Of a DNA stretch of 64,000 bases, positions 17,843 to 25,983 are shown piece after piece. The stretch is from the NCBI GenBank assembly GCA_937125455.1, contig CAKZLK010000040.1, positions 62,001 to 126,000 of the forward strand, written 5' to 3'. Source of the DNA: an uncultured Aequorivita sp. (GTDB lineage Bacteria > Bacteroidota > Bacteroidia > Flavobacteriales > Flavobacteriaceae). Made by a program: the position numbers and the translations under genes. Position 1 is the first letter of the stretch; each line of letters opens with the position of its first letter. Under the pieces are notes generated by a model. It ran no database searches. It was not told the DNA's origin and saw nothing but the letters and a program-made list of their open reading frames with translations.

Positions 17843-19457
17843 AAAAAACTATTTATTGCTTCTTGTATTAACGTGTGCGGCTATTTTCTTTGTGAATTTA
17901 GATTCGCTGCCTGTAAACATTATGGAAGCGCGCAACTTCATCACAGCCCGCGAAATGTTGCACGACGGCAATTGGCTGCTTACAACAATAAACGGCGAAC
18001 CGCGCTACCAAAAACCCCCGCTGCCCACTTGGCTCACAGCATTTTCTGCGGCTATTTTCGGGTTAAAAAGTATTTGGGCACTCCGACTTCCTGCCGCAAT
18101 AATGACGCTGTTTTTGGTTTTGTTTTCCTATAAACTCGCCAAAAAACTTACTTCGGAAAAACTATATGCTTTTATCAGTTCGCTGGTAATGGCAACCTCT
18201 TTCTATATTGTGGCCTCGGCACGTGATGGGCAATGGGATATTTATACTCACGGATTTATGGTGGTGTGTATCTATTTACTTTATCTGTTTTTTACGCAAG
18301 AAACCCACAAATATCGAAATGCACTTTTGGCCGGACTTTTCTTTGGGTTTTCGTTCTTGAGTAAAGGCCCTGTTTCTATGTATGGGTTACTCCTGCCCTT
18401 TCTGATTGCCTTCGGAATTGTTTACAAATACAAAAACTTCAAATCCCGCTGGTTGCCATTAGCAGCTTTTTTAATTGTTGCTACAGTAGTTTCAGCTTGG
18501 TGGCATTGGTACACGCTTAAATTTGATCCAGCTGCAGTAGAAATCACCAAAAACGAAACAACCAATTGGATTAGTTACGAAACAAAGCCTTTTTACTATT
18601 ACTGGAGCTTTTTTACACAGAGTGGCGTTTGGACCATTCCCGCGTTTATCGGCTTGCTTTATCCGTATTTAAAGAATAGGGTTTTCAACAAAAAAGCATA
18701 CTGGTTCACGTTTCTGTGGACGATGCTTTCAGTGATATTATTGTCATTAATTCCCGAGAAAAAATCGCGTTACCTGTTGCCTGTTTTAATTCCAATGGCA
18801 CTGAACACTGGATTTTATATTGAATACCTTTTCCGAAGATTTAAAGAATTGAAAGATAAGCGTGAAACCATTCCCGTATACTTCAACTTCGGACTGATTG
18901 CTTTTATAGGAATCGTTTTCCCGATTGGCGGTTATATTTTTCTGAAAAATGGTCTTATGGGAAACTGGATGTGGTTTGTGCTACTTTCTATTGCATTGAT
19001 TATCATCGGAATTTTTATGTTCCGCAATCTTTTCCTAAAAAACATTGCAACTGTTTTCTATTTAACGATTGCATTTATTGTTTTGGTTATTTGGTTCGGG
19101 CTTCCGCTGAGCAAAGCCATTACGATAAATCCTGATTACAAGCCATTTTCAGAATTGCAAACTTGGGAAAAGCAGCAAAACTTAAAAGTCTACGAATTTT
19201 CAGATATGACGCCCGAGCTTATTTGGGATTACGGTGAAAAAATGAAGGTTTTAAAAGAAGGAGAAAATATTACAGTTCCGGAAGAAAACCAATTTGGCGT
19301 TTTGGTGCAGGAAGAAAATTTGCAGCTATTTAAAGAGACTTTTCCAAATTTCCGGAGAGAACGCGTAACCCGCTACGATATGAACCCAAAGGGTCCTGAC
19401 AGCCGCACCCACAAAACTAGGCTTTACAGGGAACTATTTATTGTTACAAAAAAGTAA
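17832..19457 (+). CDS. GT39/GT83 ArnT-like polyprenyl-phosphate-sugar: lipid glycosyltransferase
   Basis: A 541-residue integral membrane protein with about 11-13 helices and a small soluble C-terminal domain. The first periplasmic loop has NIMEARNFITAREM, the acidic-x-Arg motif of ArnT/PMT-type GT-C enzymes, followed by EPRYQKPPLPTWL, the usual PPL substrate loop. These enzymes take a sugar from a polyprenyl phosphate and attach it to lipid A or a protein on the outer face. It overlaps the LAB_N gene by 11 bases and is the last gene of the operon. The acceptor is unknown; lipid A is the most likely from context. Confidence 0.88.
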   Translation: MKVEKNYLLLLVLTCAAIFFVNLDSLPVNIMEARNFITAREMLHDGNWLLTTINGEPRYQKPPLPTWLTAFSAAIFGLKSIWALRLPAAIMTLFLVLFSYKLAKKLTSEKLYAFISSLVMATSFYIVASARDGQWDIYTHGFMVVCIYLLYLFFTQETHKYRNALLAGLFFGFSFLSKGPVSMYGLLLPFLIAFGIVYKYKNFKSRWLPLAAFLIVATVVSAWWHWYTLKFDPAAVEITKNETTNWISYETKPFYYYWSFFTQSGVWTIPAFIGLLYPYLKNRVFNKKAYWFTFLWTMLSVILLSLIPEKKSRYLLPVLIPMALNTGFYIEYLFRRFKELKDKRETIPVYFNFGLIAFIGIVFPIGGYIFLKNGLMGNWMWFVLLSIALIIIGIFMFRNLFLKNIATVFYLTIAFIVLVIWFGLPLSKAITINPDYKPFSELQTWEKQQNLKVYEFSDMTPELIWDYGEKMKVLKEGENITVPEENQFGVLVQEENLQLFKETFPNFRRERVTRYDMNPKGPDSRTHKTRLYRELFIVTKK

Positions 19458-19465
19458 ACGAATGT

Positions 19466-19577
19466 CACCCTGAGCGCAGTCGAAGGGTCTTTTTTATTTC
19501 AAGTTTATAATCTGGCAGATAGGTCTCGACTTTAGTTTATCCCGAGCGCAGTCGAAGGGCTCGACCTGATAAACTAA
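19466..19577. repeat. Two copies of a GAGCGCAGTCGAAGGG intergenic repeat
   Basis: CCCTGAGCGCAGTCGAAGGGT (19468-19488) and CCCGAGCGCAGTCGAAGGGC (19541-19560) share a 16-base core. The second is enclosed by an inverted pair TTAGTTTATC (19532-19541) / GATAAACTAA (19568-19577), which reaches into the 3' end of the PAP2 gene. This is a REP/BIME-like element between convergent genes. The same core is commonly seen between genes in many bacterial genomes. Confidence 0.7.
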
Positions 19578-20140
19578 GTATTAAACTTTTTCTGTCCCCA
19601 CTTTTGCAAAAGGTAAAAAAGCCAACCCGTCAAACCACCGAAAGCCATTCCGCTAATAACATCCAGCGGATAATGAACACCTAAATAGATTCGGCTATAT
19701 GCAGTAATCACAGCCCAGACAAGCAATATAAATGGCAAGTATTTATACCATTTTTGAAGGCTTAAACCTAAAAATACCGCAGCAGCCATAGAGCTAGCGG
19801 CATGCGCCGAGAAATAACCATATCTGCCACAACCATCTGCAACAAAACGCATAGTTGCTTTCAGTGCTTCCACTTGGCAAGGTCGTGGACGTTTTACACC
19901 GTATTTAAAAAGACTGGAAATTTGATCAGTAGCTGTAATCATTAGGGCGACACTCACTAAAATAACCAGTGTACCTTTCCAACCATAATTTTTATAAATT
20001 AAATAGAGAAGGATAGCATAGATAGGGATTGACGACCATTTTTCAGTTACAAAAAGCCAAAAACCATCCCAAGAGGTGTTTCCTAAATTATTTAGGAACA
20101 GAAAAAATTCGGTATCGTATTTTAAAAGTTCGTCCAGCAT
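19574..20140 (-). CDS. PAP2 family membrane lipid phosphatase
   Basis: A 188-residue, six-helix phosphatidic acid phosphatase type 2 enzyme. The three active-site motifs are present: KYGVKRPRP (residues 79-87, K-x6-RP), FSAHAAS (His113) and SRIYLGVHYPLD (Arg150, His156, Asp160). The family removes phosphate from undecaprenyl diphosphate, phosphatidylglycerophosphate or lipid A on the periplasmic side. Convergent with the ArnT-like gene, it may supply lipid A dephosphorylation or carrier recycling for that pathway (inference). Confidence 0.9.
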   Translation of the reverse strand: MLDELLKYDTEFFLFLNNLGNTSWDGFWLFVTEKWSSIPIYAILLYLIYKNYGWKGTLVILVSVALMITATDQISSLFKYGVKRPRPCQVEALKATMRFVADGCGRYGYFSAHAASSMAAAVFLGLSLQKWYKYLPFILLVWAVITAYSRIYLGVHYPLDVISGMAFGGLTGWLFYLLQKWGQKKFNT

Positions 20141-20198
20141 TATTTTTAAATCTTAAGCAAAACCCACAATTCAACAAATCCACAAACTCACCCATTCA

Positions 20199-20230
20199 CA
20201 AATTCACTTATTCACTTATTCACTTATTTA
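20199..20230 (+). repeat. Tandem octamer TTCACTTA, three copies
   Basis: Three perfect units plus partial flanks lie between the PAP2 start region and the 3' end of the small acidic gene. A looser CACAA/ATTCA periodicity precedes it from 20166. Confidence 0.8.
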
Positions 20231-20237
20231 CATAAAA

Positions 20238-20468
20238 TCATTCCTCATCGTAAAGTGCTATTTCGCGATCGTAAAATTCTGTGGCTCCCTGAATTAAATT
20301 TTCAGCTTCAGCCTCCAATTCTTTTTGGTCTTCGGCATCAAAATCTTCCAACCACTCCACCTCATCGTTTTCAAGGTTGATAATAAAACGTGGAAATTCA
20401 GTATGTATAACGAAAATCGCTGTGGGATAATCGCTGTTGTCGCCTAATAAATATTTTGGGAAATCCAT
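20238..20468 (-). CDS. Small acidic hypothetical protein
   Basis: A 76-residue soluble protein: beta-rich start (TAIFVIHTEFPRFIINLENDEVEWL), then an acidic helix (AEDQKELEAEAENLIQGA). It looks like a conserved Bacteroidota protein of unknown function; I do not recognise a named family. It lies between tandem repeats on both sides, and the 5' repeat abuts its start codon region by only a few bases. Confidence 0.65.
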   Translation of the reverse strand: MDFPKYLLGDNSDYPTAIFVIHTEFPRFIINLENDEVEWLEDFDAEDQKELEAEAENLIQGATEFYDREIALYDEE

Positions 20469-20471
20469 TTT

Positions 20472-20512
20472 TGAGTTATGAGTTATGGGTTATGGGTTAT
20501 GGGTTATGAGTT
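20472..20512 (-). repeat. Tandem heptamer GGTTATG, about five copies
   Basis: Units GTTATGA/GTTATGG repeat between 20472 and 20512, a few bases upstream of the start of the small acidic gene at 20468, where its leader and ribosome-binding site should be. Confidence 0.8.
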
Positions 20513-20549
20513 TTAAATAGCTTATTTACTATTCGCTTTTGGCTTTTCG

Positions 20550-21938
20550 CTAATTGCTAATCGCCAATTCCTGTCTGATTAATTTTTTCGAAAGATAATT
20601 AAATCTGATGAATAACATAATGCCACTCGCTGAAAGCCCTGCCAGCAAACCTATCCAAATCCCCATACTTTCCAAGGAAGTTTCCATACTTAAGTAATAC
20701 GAAACAGGGAAACCAATGACCCAATAGGCTATAAAGGTAATGACTGTTGGAATCTTCACATCCTGCATGCCGCGTAAGGCTCCAAGTGCCACCACCTGCA
20801 AGGCATCGGTAAACTGAAAGATTGCTGCAATAATCAATAATTGTGCGGCTATAGCTACTACTTCGTGGTTGTCTGCAAAATCGGTAACGCTGTTGTAATC
20901 AAGGAATATTTTTGGCAGTTCCCCATTGAACAATATAAAACCAATAGCAAAAATCAAAGATAAAATAGACGTTAATAAAACAATAGAAATAGCCACCCGT
21001 CGCAGTTCCCTAAAGTTCTTCAATCCTTTTTGGTTCCCCACGCGTATCATTGCTGCCACACTAAAGCCCATCGCCACCATAAACGTCATAGAAGCTATGT
21101 TTAAGGCAATTTGGTTTGCTGCCTGTGGATTCTTTCCTAAAATTCCTGAAAGCCATACTGCGGAAGTAAAAATAGCCACCTCAAAAAACATCTGCATGGC
21201 CGAAGGAAAACCAAGATTCAACAGTTTTTTCAGCATGGCTTTGCTGAGGGTGAAAATTTTGATGCCAGTAACAAAATAATGCGACTTTTCTTTTCGGCTC
21301 AACAAATACCACAGATACCCCACCATCACAACACGTGAAGCCAACGTGCCTATAGCCGCACCAACCACACCCAATTCGGGCGCACCAAACTTTCCGAAAA
21401 TAAACATATAGTTCAGAATTACGTTTACCACATTCGCTACTATGGTAGCATACATCGGGAAACGCGTCATGGACATGCCATCACTAAACTGTTTGAAACC
21501 TTGAAAAATAATCAACGGTACTAGTGAAGCCGCTACCAAAGTCAAATAAGGCATTGCCAAATCAACCACTTCAGGTGGTTGTTTCATCACATACATTAAC
21601 GGTTTGGCAAACATAACAGCAGCAAACAGTACCAACCCTAAAACAATACACAAAAACAGCCCGTGTTTAAAAGAAGATTTCCCTTTTTCTCGGTTTCCTT
21701 CGCCATCTGCTTCGGCAACCAAAGGCGTTATGGCCGTAGAAAAACCAATCCCTAAGGACATCGCAATAAACATAAAACTGTTTCCCAGCGATACTGCGGC
21801 AAGTTCAGCAGTTCCCAACTGCCCCACCATAATATTATCAACTAGCGCCACCACTTGGTGTCCCAGCATTCCCAAAATCACGGGGGTTGCCAGTTTGGTG
21901 TTGTATTTAAATTCTTTGGTGTAATCGGAAAGGGCCAA
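20550..21938 (-). CDS. MATE family multidrug efflux transporter (NorM-like)
   Basis: A 462-residue protein with twelve transmembrane helices in two homologous halves. It begins LATPVILGMLGHQVVALVDNIMVGQLG, the classic MATE entry with Asn/Asp residues in helix 1, followed by ELAAVSLGNS. The family exports cationic drugs in exchange for Na+ or H+. The ATG at 21938 is preceded by a TATCTTTG -7 box on the same strand. It stands alone. Confidence 0.93.
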   Translation of the reverse strand: MALSDYTKEFKYNTKLATPVILGMLGHQVVALVDNIMVGQLGTAELAAVSLGNSFMFIAMSLGIGFSTAITPLVAEADGEGNREKGKSSFKHGLFLCIVLGLVLFAAVMFAKPLMYVMKQPPEVVDLAMPYLTLVAASLVPLIIFQGFKQFSDGMSMTRFPMYATIVANVVNVILNYMFIFGKFGAPELGVVGAAIGTLASRVVMVGYLWYLLSRKEKSHYFVTGIKIFTLSKAMLKKLLNLGFPSAMQMFFEVAIFTSAVWLSGILGKNPQAANQIALNIASMTFMVAMGFSVAAMIRVGNQKGLKNFRELRRVAISIVLLTSILSLIFAIGFILFNGELPKIFLDYNSVTDFADNHEVVAIAAQLLIIAAIFQFTDALQVVALGALRGMQDVKIPTVITFIAYWVIGFPVSYYLSMETSLESMGIWIGLLAGLSASGIMLFIRFNYLSKKLIRQELAISN

Positions 21939-21955
21939 TTCTTAAAATTTTTGCG

Positions 21956-21963
21956 CAAAGATA
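21956..21963 (-). promoter_or_regulatory. Candidate -7 box for the MATE gene
   Basis: TATCTTTG on the minus strand, 17 bases before the start codon. A -33 TTTG is not evident. Confidence 0.4.
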
Positions 21964-22030
21964 GGTGTTGTGTTTTTTTAAAGACCTATTTCTAAAAAAA
22001 CTGTTACTTTAATCTTTCAAAAAATAGAGA

Positions 22031-22501
22031 ATGAAAAGTAACCAACAACTGGCTAACCGTTTTCGGGAAGTACTGCTTAATGGCACCTGGGTAGCTAATA
22101 CCAATTATAAAGACCAATTAGAAAACCTGCCACTGCAAATAGCACAAACAAAAGTGGGTGATTTAAACACCATTGCCATTTTGGCGCAACATATTCATTA
22201 TTATATAAAAGGGGTCTCAGTTGTTTTTAAAGGCGGTGCATTAGAAATTAAGGACGCATATAGCTTCGATTTTTCGCCGATGACTTCCGAAACTGAATGG
22301 AAATCTTTCTTAGCCATCCTTTTTAAAGATGCCGAAGAATTCGCAACCCTCGTGGAAAAACTTCCAGAAAACAACCTAAACGATCCATTTACCGATAAAA
22401 AATACGGAACTTTCCAACGGAATATTGAAGGAATGATTGAACACTGCTACTACCACCTTGGCCAGATTGTGCTTATTAAAAAATTGACGGCTTACAACTA
22501 A
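22031..22501 (+). CDS. DinB/DUF1572-like protein
   Basis: A 156-residue four-helix protein. Metal-ligand positions of the DinB fold appear as His in LAQHIHYYIKG (around residue 55), and His in GMIEHCYYHLGQIVLIKKL near the C-terminus. DinB-like enzymes include thiol-dependent metalloenzymes, but the function of this branch is unknown. Divergent from the MATE gene, it has no operon partner. Confidence 0.7.
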   Translation: MKSNQQLANRFREVLLNGTWVANTNYKDQLENLPLQIAQTKVGDLNTIAILAQHIHYYIKGVSVVFKGGALEIKDAYSFDFSPMTSETEWKSFLAILFKDAEEFATLVEKLPENNLNDPFTDKKYGTFQRNIEGMIEHCYYHLGQIVLIKKLTAYN

Positions 22502-22577
22502 ACACTCCAACTAATTTTTGCGCAAAGTGACTAGTTGCGTTTTTTAGAATAGCTTTGTGTTATCAATAAAAATAAAT

Positions 22578-22650
22578 TCTTTCTCAGTGTCCTCTGTGAC
22601 TTTGTGGTAAAATTAAAACCACAGAGGCACAGAGTTCACAGAGGCTTAAA
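22578..22650. repeat. Palindromic intergenic repeat (CTCTGTG...CACAGAG)
   Basis: CCTCTGTGACTTTGTGGT (about 22590-22607) is followed after a short AT spacer by ACCACAGAGGCACAGAG (about 22618-22634) and a further CACAGAGG. The two halves can pair into a long imperfect hairpin just upstream of the ABC transporter start. This CTCTGTGGCTCTGTGGT type of repeat is common in many unrelated genomes. Confidence 0.75.
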
Positions 22651-22662
22651 ACAATAAACCCT

Positions 22663-24498
22663 GTGGCAAGACCCCAACTAAAATCCATTACCGATAAAGA
22701 TAAAACCAGCGTTAAGGATTCGTTCAAGGCGTTAAAAACCATCCCACGATTTTTTAGGGAAATATTCCGAAGCAGTCCCAAACTGTTTCTACTGAATACG
22801 GTTGCTAGGCTTATAAATGCTTTCACTCCCGTAGTAATCCTTTGGGTGGGAAAAATGATTATTGATGAAATAATCTTGCAGGTTTCTTTACCAGACAAAG
22901 ATTTTACCCAATTGTGGAATTACGTCATCATAGAATTCTCCGTTGCTGTACTTTCAGATTTATTGGGAAGATTAATAAACCTAACCGACGGACTTTTGGG
23001 CGATTTATATTCCAATATGTCTTCGGAAAAAATTATCCGCAAAACCGCCGAGCTCACCATCGCCCAACTTGAAGACCCCGAATTTTACGACAAACTGGAA
23101 CGCGCCCGAACCCAAACCAACAGTCGGGTAGATTTGATGACCAATGCACTGGGCCAAGCGGAAAGCCTGATTTCTATGGTTTCGCTGATTGCGGGATTGG
23201 TATATTTTGAACCTATTTTAATATTGATACTCATCCTCAGTATCATCCCCTCGTTTATAAACGAAGCCAAATTCAGTAGCACCCGCTATTCCCTAGCGCG
23301 CAGTTGGACCGCCGAACGCCGCGAACTGGATTACCTTCGTTTCATAGGCGCCAATAACCAAACTGCCAAGGAAATAAAACTCTTTGGCCTAACCGATTTT
23401 ATCGCCGAACGCTTTAAAAACCTTTCAGGCGATTATTATCTCATCAATAAAAAACTCTCACTTAGGCAAAGTTTTTACGGCTCGCTGTTCAACATTTTGG
23501 GCGTGCTCAGTTATTACGGCGCTTATGTTTACATTATTCTGCGGGTGCTTACGGGCGTGATTACCATTGGGGAACTTACCTTCCTTTCCGGTTCCTTTAA
23601 CCGTTTGCGCAACAACCTGCAAGGCTTCTTTTCGCGCTTTACCCGTATTTCCGAAAGCGCGCTTTACCTTCAGGATTATTTTGACTTTATCGATTTAACC
23701 GTAGAGCAAAATGCCGAAGCAAAAACGGCTATGCCCAAAACCATTAAAGAAGGTTTTCAGGTTAACAACCTACACTTCGCCTACGCCGGTAGCGAAACCG
23801 AAGTGCTAAAAGGCGTAACTTTTACTTTAAAAGCAGGCGAAAAAATGGCCTTTGTAGGCCAAAACGGCGCGGGAAAAACTACACTTATAAAACTCTTCCT
23901 CCGTTTTTATGAACCGACCCAAGGCGAAATCCTTTTGGACGGCATCAACATCAACAAGTTTGATGTGGACGAATACCGAAAACGTTTTGGAGTAATCTTT
24001 CAGGACTTTTTTAAATATGAATTCACCCTACGCGAAAACATAGCCGTGGGCAATATAGACCAAGTACAAAATGACGAAGTAATAAACTATGCCGCCAGCA
24101 AAAGTCTTGCGGAACAAGTAGTGACTGAAATGGCAGACGGCCTGGAACAACGCCTGGGCAGGAGGTTTTACAAAGGCACCGAACTAAGCGGCGGACAGTG
24201 GCAAAAAGTGGCCCTAGCCCGCGCCTATATGAAGGACGCCGATGTTATGGTGCTGGACGAACCCACCAGCGCGCTGGATGCCCAAGCAGAGTTTGATGTT
24301 TTTGAACGCTTTATAGCCCTCACCAAAGGCAAGACCAGCATTATTATTAGCCACCGCTTTAGCACTGTGCGGATGGCAGACCGTATTTTGGTATTACAGC
24401 ACGGCCAAGTGCTGGAGCTGGGCACCCACGAAGAGTTAATGGCGCACCCAAAATTGTACTCGGAGTTGTTTAAGTTGCAGGCTGCGGGGTATCAGTAG
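22663..24498 (+). CDS. ABC exporter, fused permease and ATPase
   Basis: A 611-residue half transporter: a six-helix type I exporter membrane domain (residues about 40-340) and a nucleotide-binding domain. Walker A is GQNGAGKT (399-406), signature LSGGQ (508-512), Walker B VMVLDE (528-533), with HR of the H-loop in ISHRFST. It works as a homodimer or with a partner, exporting lipid, peptide or drug; the substrate is unknown. GTG at 22663 is the likely start, since the next in-frame Met is about residue 67, inside the membrane domain. Base composition rises here compared with neighbours (many GCG, CGC codons). Confidence 0.9.
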   Translation: MARPQLKSITDKDKTSVKDSFKALKTIPRFFREIFRSSPKLFLLNTVARLINAFTPVVILWVGKMIIDEIILQVSLPDKDFTQLWNYVIIEFSVAVLSDLLGRLINLTDGLLGDLYSNMSSEKIIRKTAELTIAQLEDPEFYDKLERARTQTNSRVDLMTNALGQAESLISMVSLIAGLVYFEPILILILILSIIPSFINEAKFSSTRYSLARSWTAERRELDYLRFIGANNQTAKEIKLFGLTDFIAERFKNLSGDYYLINKKLSLRQSFYGSLFNILGVLSYYGAYVYIILRVLTGVITIGELTFLSGSFNRLRNNLQGFFSRFTRISESALYLQDYFDFIDLTVEQNAEAKTAMPKTIKEGFQVNNLHFAYAGSETEVLKGVTFTLKAGEKMAFVGQNGAGKTTLIKLFLRFYEPTQGEILLDGININKFDVDEYRKRFGVIFQDFFKYEFTLRENIAVGNIDQVQNDEVINYAASKSLAEQVVTEMADGLEQRLGRRFYKGTELSGGQWQKVALARAYMKDADVMVLDEPTSALDAQAEFDVFERFIALTKGKTSIIISHRFSTVRMADRILVLQHGQVLELGTHEELMAHPKLYSELFKLQAAGYQ

Positions 24499-24542
24499 TA
24501 ATGCGTGAAAAGTGAAGCAGTACAGGTGCAATGGTTGATAGT

Positions 24543-24806
24543 TTAAAGTTTACTGTAGTAGTTTAGGTGTTTGGGTAAAGGAATTTTGTTATTACGACTT
24601 AAATCAAACTTATGTAACATATATTGGTTATTACTTGAGAAAAGTCTTGCATCAATATCAAATGACTTTCTGGAATTAATCTCACCAATATATTTGCGCT
24701 TATCATCTTCTAATTTAGGCACTATTTTATAGAGTAAGTGCATTCCGTGTTTATAGTGATGTTCACCATAAGAATCTAAATCAATCATTGCTTCATCGTA
24801 TGTCAT
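24543..24806 (-). CDS. Small hypothetical protein with its own promoter
   Basis: An 87-residue basic, soluble protein rich in Tyr, Asp and His (YGEHHYKHGMHLLYKIVP). I do not recognise a family. A full consensus promoter lies directly upstream on the same strand at 24831-24862, which argues that the frame is a real gene rather than a chance ORF. Its 3' end comes within 45 bases of the convergent ABC transporter stop. Confidence 0.6.
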   Translation of the reverse strand: MTYDEAMIDLDSYGEHHYKHGMHLLYKIVPKLEDDKRKYIGEINSRKSFDIDARLFSSNNQYMLHKFDLSRNNKIPLPKHLNYYSKL

Positions 24807-24830
24807 TATAATTCAATTTATTAGTTGGTG

Positions 24831-24862
24831 CAAATTTACGGCTTATTCCAAGCACTATCAAA
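24831..24862 (-). promoter_or_regulatory. Bacteroidota-type promoter of the 87-residue gene
   Basis: Minus strand: TTTG (24859-24862), 20-base spacer, TAAATTTG (24831-24838), about 25 bases before the ATG at 24806. Both boxes match the consensus exactly. Confidence 0.75.
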
Positions 24863-24960
24863 TAAGTTAATAATTGAGGTACTGTCAAAGAATCGGTGAC
24901 CACAATCTTCAAATTAATATAAACAATTCTTTATTGTTTCGGTAAGGAAAAATGATGGTA

Positions 24961-24988
24961 AACCCCCTATAATAGGGGTTTTTTTGTT
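24961..24988 (+). terminator. Orphan rho-independent terminator
   Basis: AACCCC/GGGGTT stem around CTATAATA, followed by seven T. It acts on the plus strand, but the nearest plus-strand gene upstream is the ABC transporter ending at 24498, so it may end that transcript or a small RNA. Confidence 0.65.
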
Positions 24989-25258
24989 TCAAATTTGTAC
25001 TGAGTGTTGGTAAGTCTGTTAATACTAATCAATATACTTTTCTTTCCATTTTTTTTCATTGTTCTACATTCGTTTCTGTCTTTGTGTTAAAGGGTACTTA
25101 GTACCATAGCAACATATCTTGCTTCTTATATCTTTCTTGAACCATTTAATGGAGAGGGAGATATTGGTGTTGGTAAAAATACTTTTCATCTAGTTAATAG
25201 TTGATGTGGGATAACCTTGAATAAATACACTATAGTAAGATTTTTGATTTTAAGTTAA

Positions 25259-25291
25259 TTTGAATAGTTGGGTATCATAGTTCTAATTTTG
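25259..25291 (+). promoter_or_regulatory. Strong Bacteroidota-type promoter without an adjacent normal gene
   Basis: TTTG (25259-25262), 21-base spacer, TAATTTTG (25284-25291). Full consensus at both boxes. The transcript would start about 25298 and run through the hairpin cluster toward the small gene at 25667. Confidence 0.6.
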
Positions 25292-25432
25292 GGTAAAATG
25301 GAAAATTATAAAAGTGTAATTTTTTTAGAAGAAGGTGAATAAGACCTTTGTTGTGGTTCTGGTGGATTAGGATTGGAATATGTTCAAAACAGATTTATAA
25401 CAGATTTAATGCTTTTCTGTTTATTTATAGAA

Positions 25433-25480
25433 TACCAGTAAATGACTGGTAATTTACCAGGGAATTTCTGGTAGATTACC
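25433..25480 (+). promoter_or_regulatory. Alternating inverted repeats able to form mutually exclusive hairpins
   Basis: TACCAGT (25433-25439), ACTGGTA (25445-25451), TTACCAG (25454-25460) and CTGGTA (25468-25473) alternate. The first pairs with the second (7 bp, loop AAATG), the second with the third (palindrome around one base), and 25448-25460 with 25468-25480 (13 bp, one G-U). A transcript from 25259 could switch between these folds. Confidence 0.55.
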
Positions 25481-25635
25481 TGAAATCGGAATCAAAGAAA
25501 AAAGAGTTTAATAAGTTTGCCAATAATAAGTTAGAAGAGGTATTATGGATGTCCTTTTTTTATACGAACCTAGTGTTTACCTTGGTTTCTTGGATTTCAA
25601 AATTACTTGTCACAGTAAAAGGTAAATGAGATTTA

Positions 25636-25643
25636 TATGTTTG
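25636..25643 (+). promoter_or_regulatory. Candidate -7 box
   Basis: TATGTTTG, 23 bases before the ATG at 25667. A possible -33 TTG lies 26 bases upstream, which is a long spacer. Confidence 0.35.
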
Positions 25644-25666
25644 ATGGAATTTAATAATTTACAAGA

Positions 25667-25861
25667 ATGGAAAATATAGCAAATACACCAACAACGATGG
25701 AAGTGGTCACCGAATTAATTTATAGATTAATATCATCACCATTTTTATTTATAATAATAGTGATGGTTATTTACATCTTTTTACCAAAGCTAAAAAGGGA
25801 ATCGGTTAACAATGAAGTTATTAAATTAATTAGGGCAATAAAGGGGAGTAAGAGTGCTTAA
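25667..25861 (+). CDS. Small single-pass membrane protein
   Basis: A 64-residue protein with one hydrophobic helix (about residues 22-40, PFLFIIIVMVIYIFLP) followed by a basic cytoplasmic tail (KLKRESVNNEVIKLIRAIKGSK). No family recognised. Single-helix peptides with a basic tail next to structured leader RNA can be type I toxin-like, but there is no direct evidence for that here. It stops just before the REP array. Confidence 0.5.
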   Translation: MENIANTPTTMEVVTELIYRLISSPFLFIIIVMVIYIFLPKLKRESVNNEVIKLIRAIKGSKSA

Positions 25862-25921
25862 TAGTGTTTGCCATCACAGACCCTTCCATTCAAAATTACC
25901 CTCTTCACAAGTCGTTAAGGT

Positions 25922-25983
25922 TTCCCCCTCTGGCGCGCTTTTGCAAAGCGTGCCCATTTAAGTGGAGCATTTGCAATGCGACC
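25922..25983 (+). repeat. REP copy A (tandem with B, period 62)
   Basis: Contains hairpin GGCGCGCTTT-tgc-AAAGCGTGCC (10 bp with one G-U) and a second hairpin GCATT-tgc-AATGC, joined by an AT linker. Immediately upstream of a RAYT gene. Confidence 0.85.

Larger units (their letters stand above)
24807..25666. other. 860-bp stretch almost without genes
   Basis: Very AT-rich. It holds the minus-strand promoter of the 87-residue gene (24831-24862), a plus-strand terminator (24961-24988) with no plus-strand gene before it, a strong plus-strand promoter (25259-25291), a cluster of alternating inverted repeats (25433-25480) and a -7 box (25636-25643) before the small membrane-protein gene. A 14-codon ORF (MENYKSVIFLEEGE) starts at 25299, eight bases after the promoter. 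No tRNA or known riboswitch was recognised. Confidence 0.6.

Noticed and set aside
20199-20512. Possible CRISPR array
   Set aside because: Repeat units are 7-8 bases with no spacers and no cas genes; simple tandem repeats.
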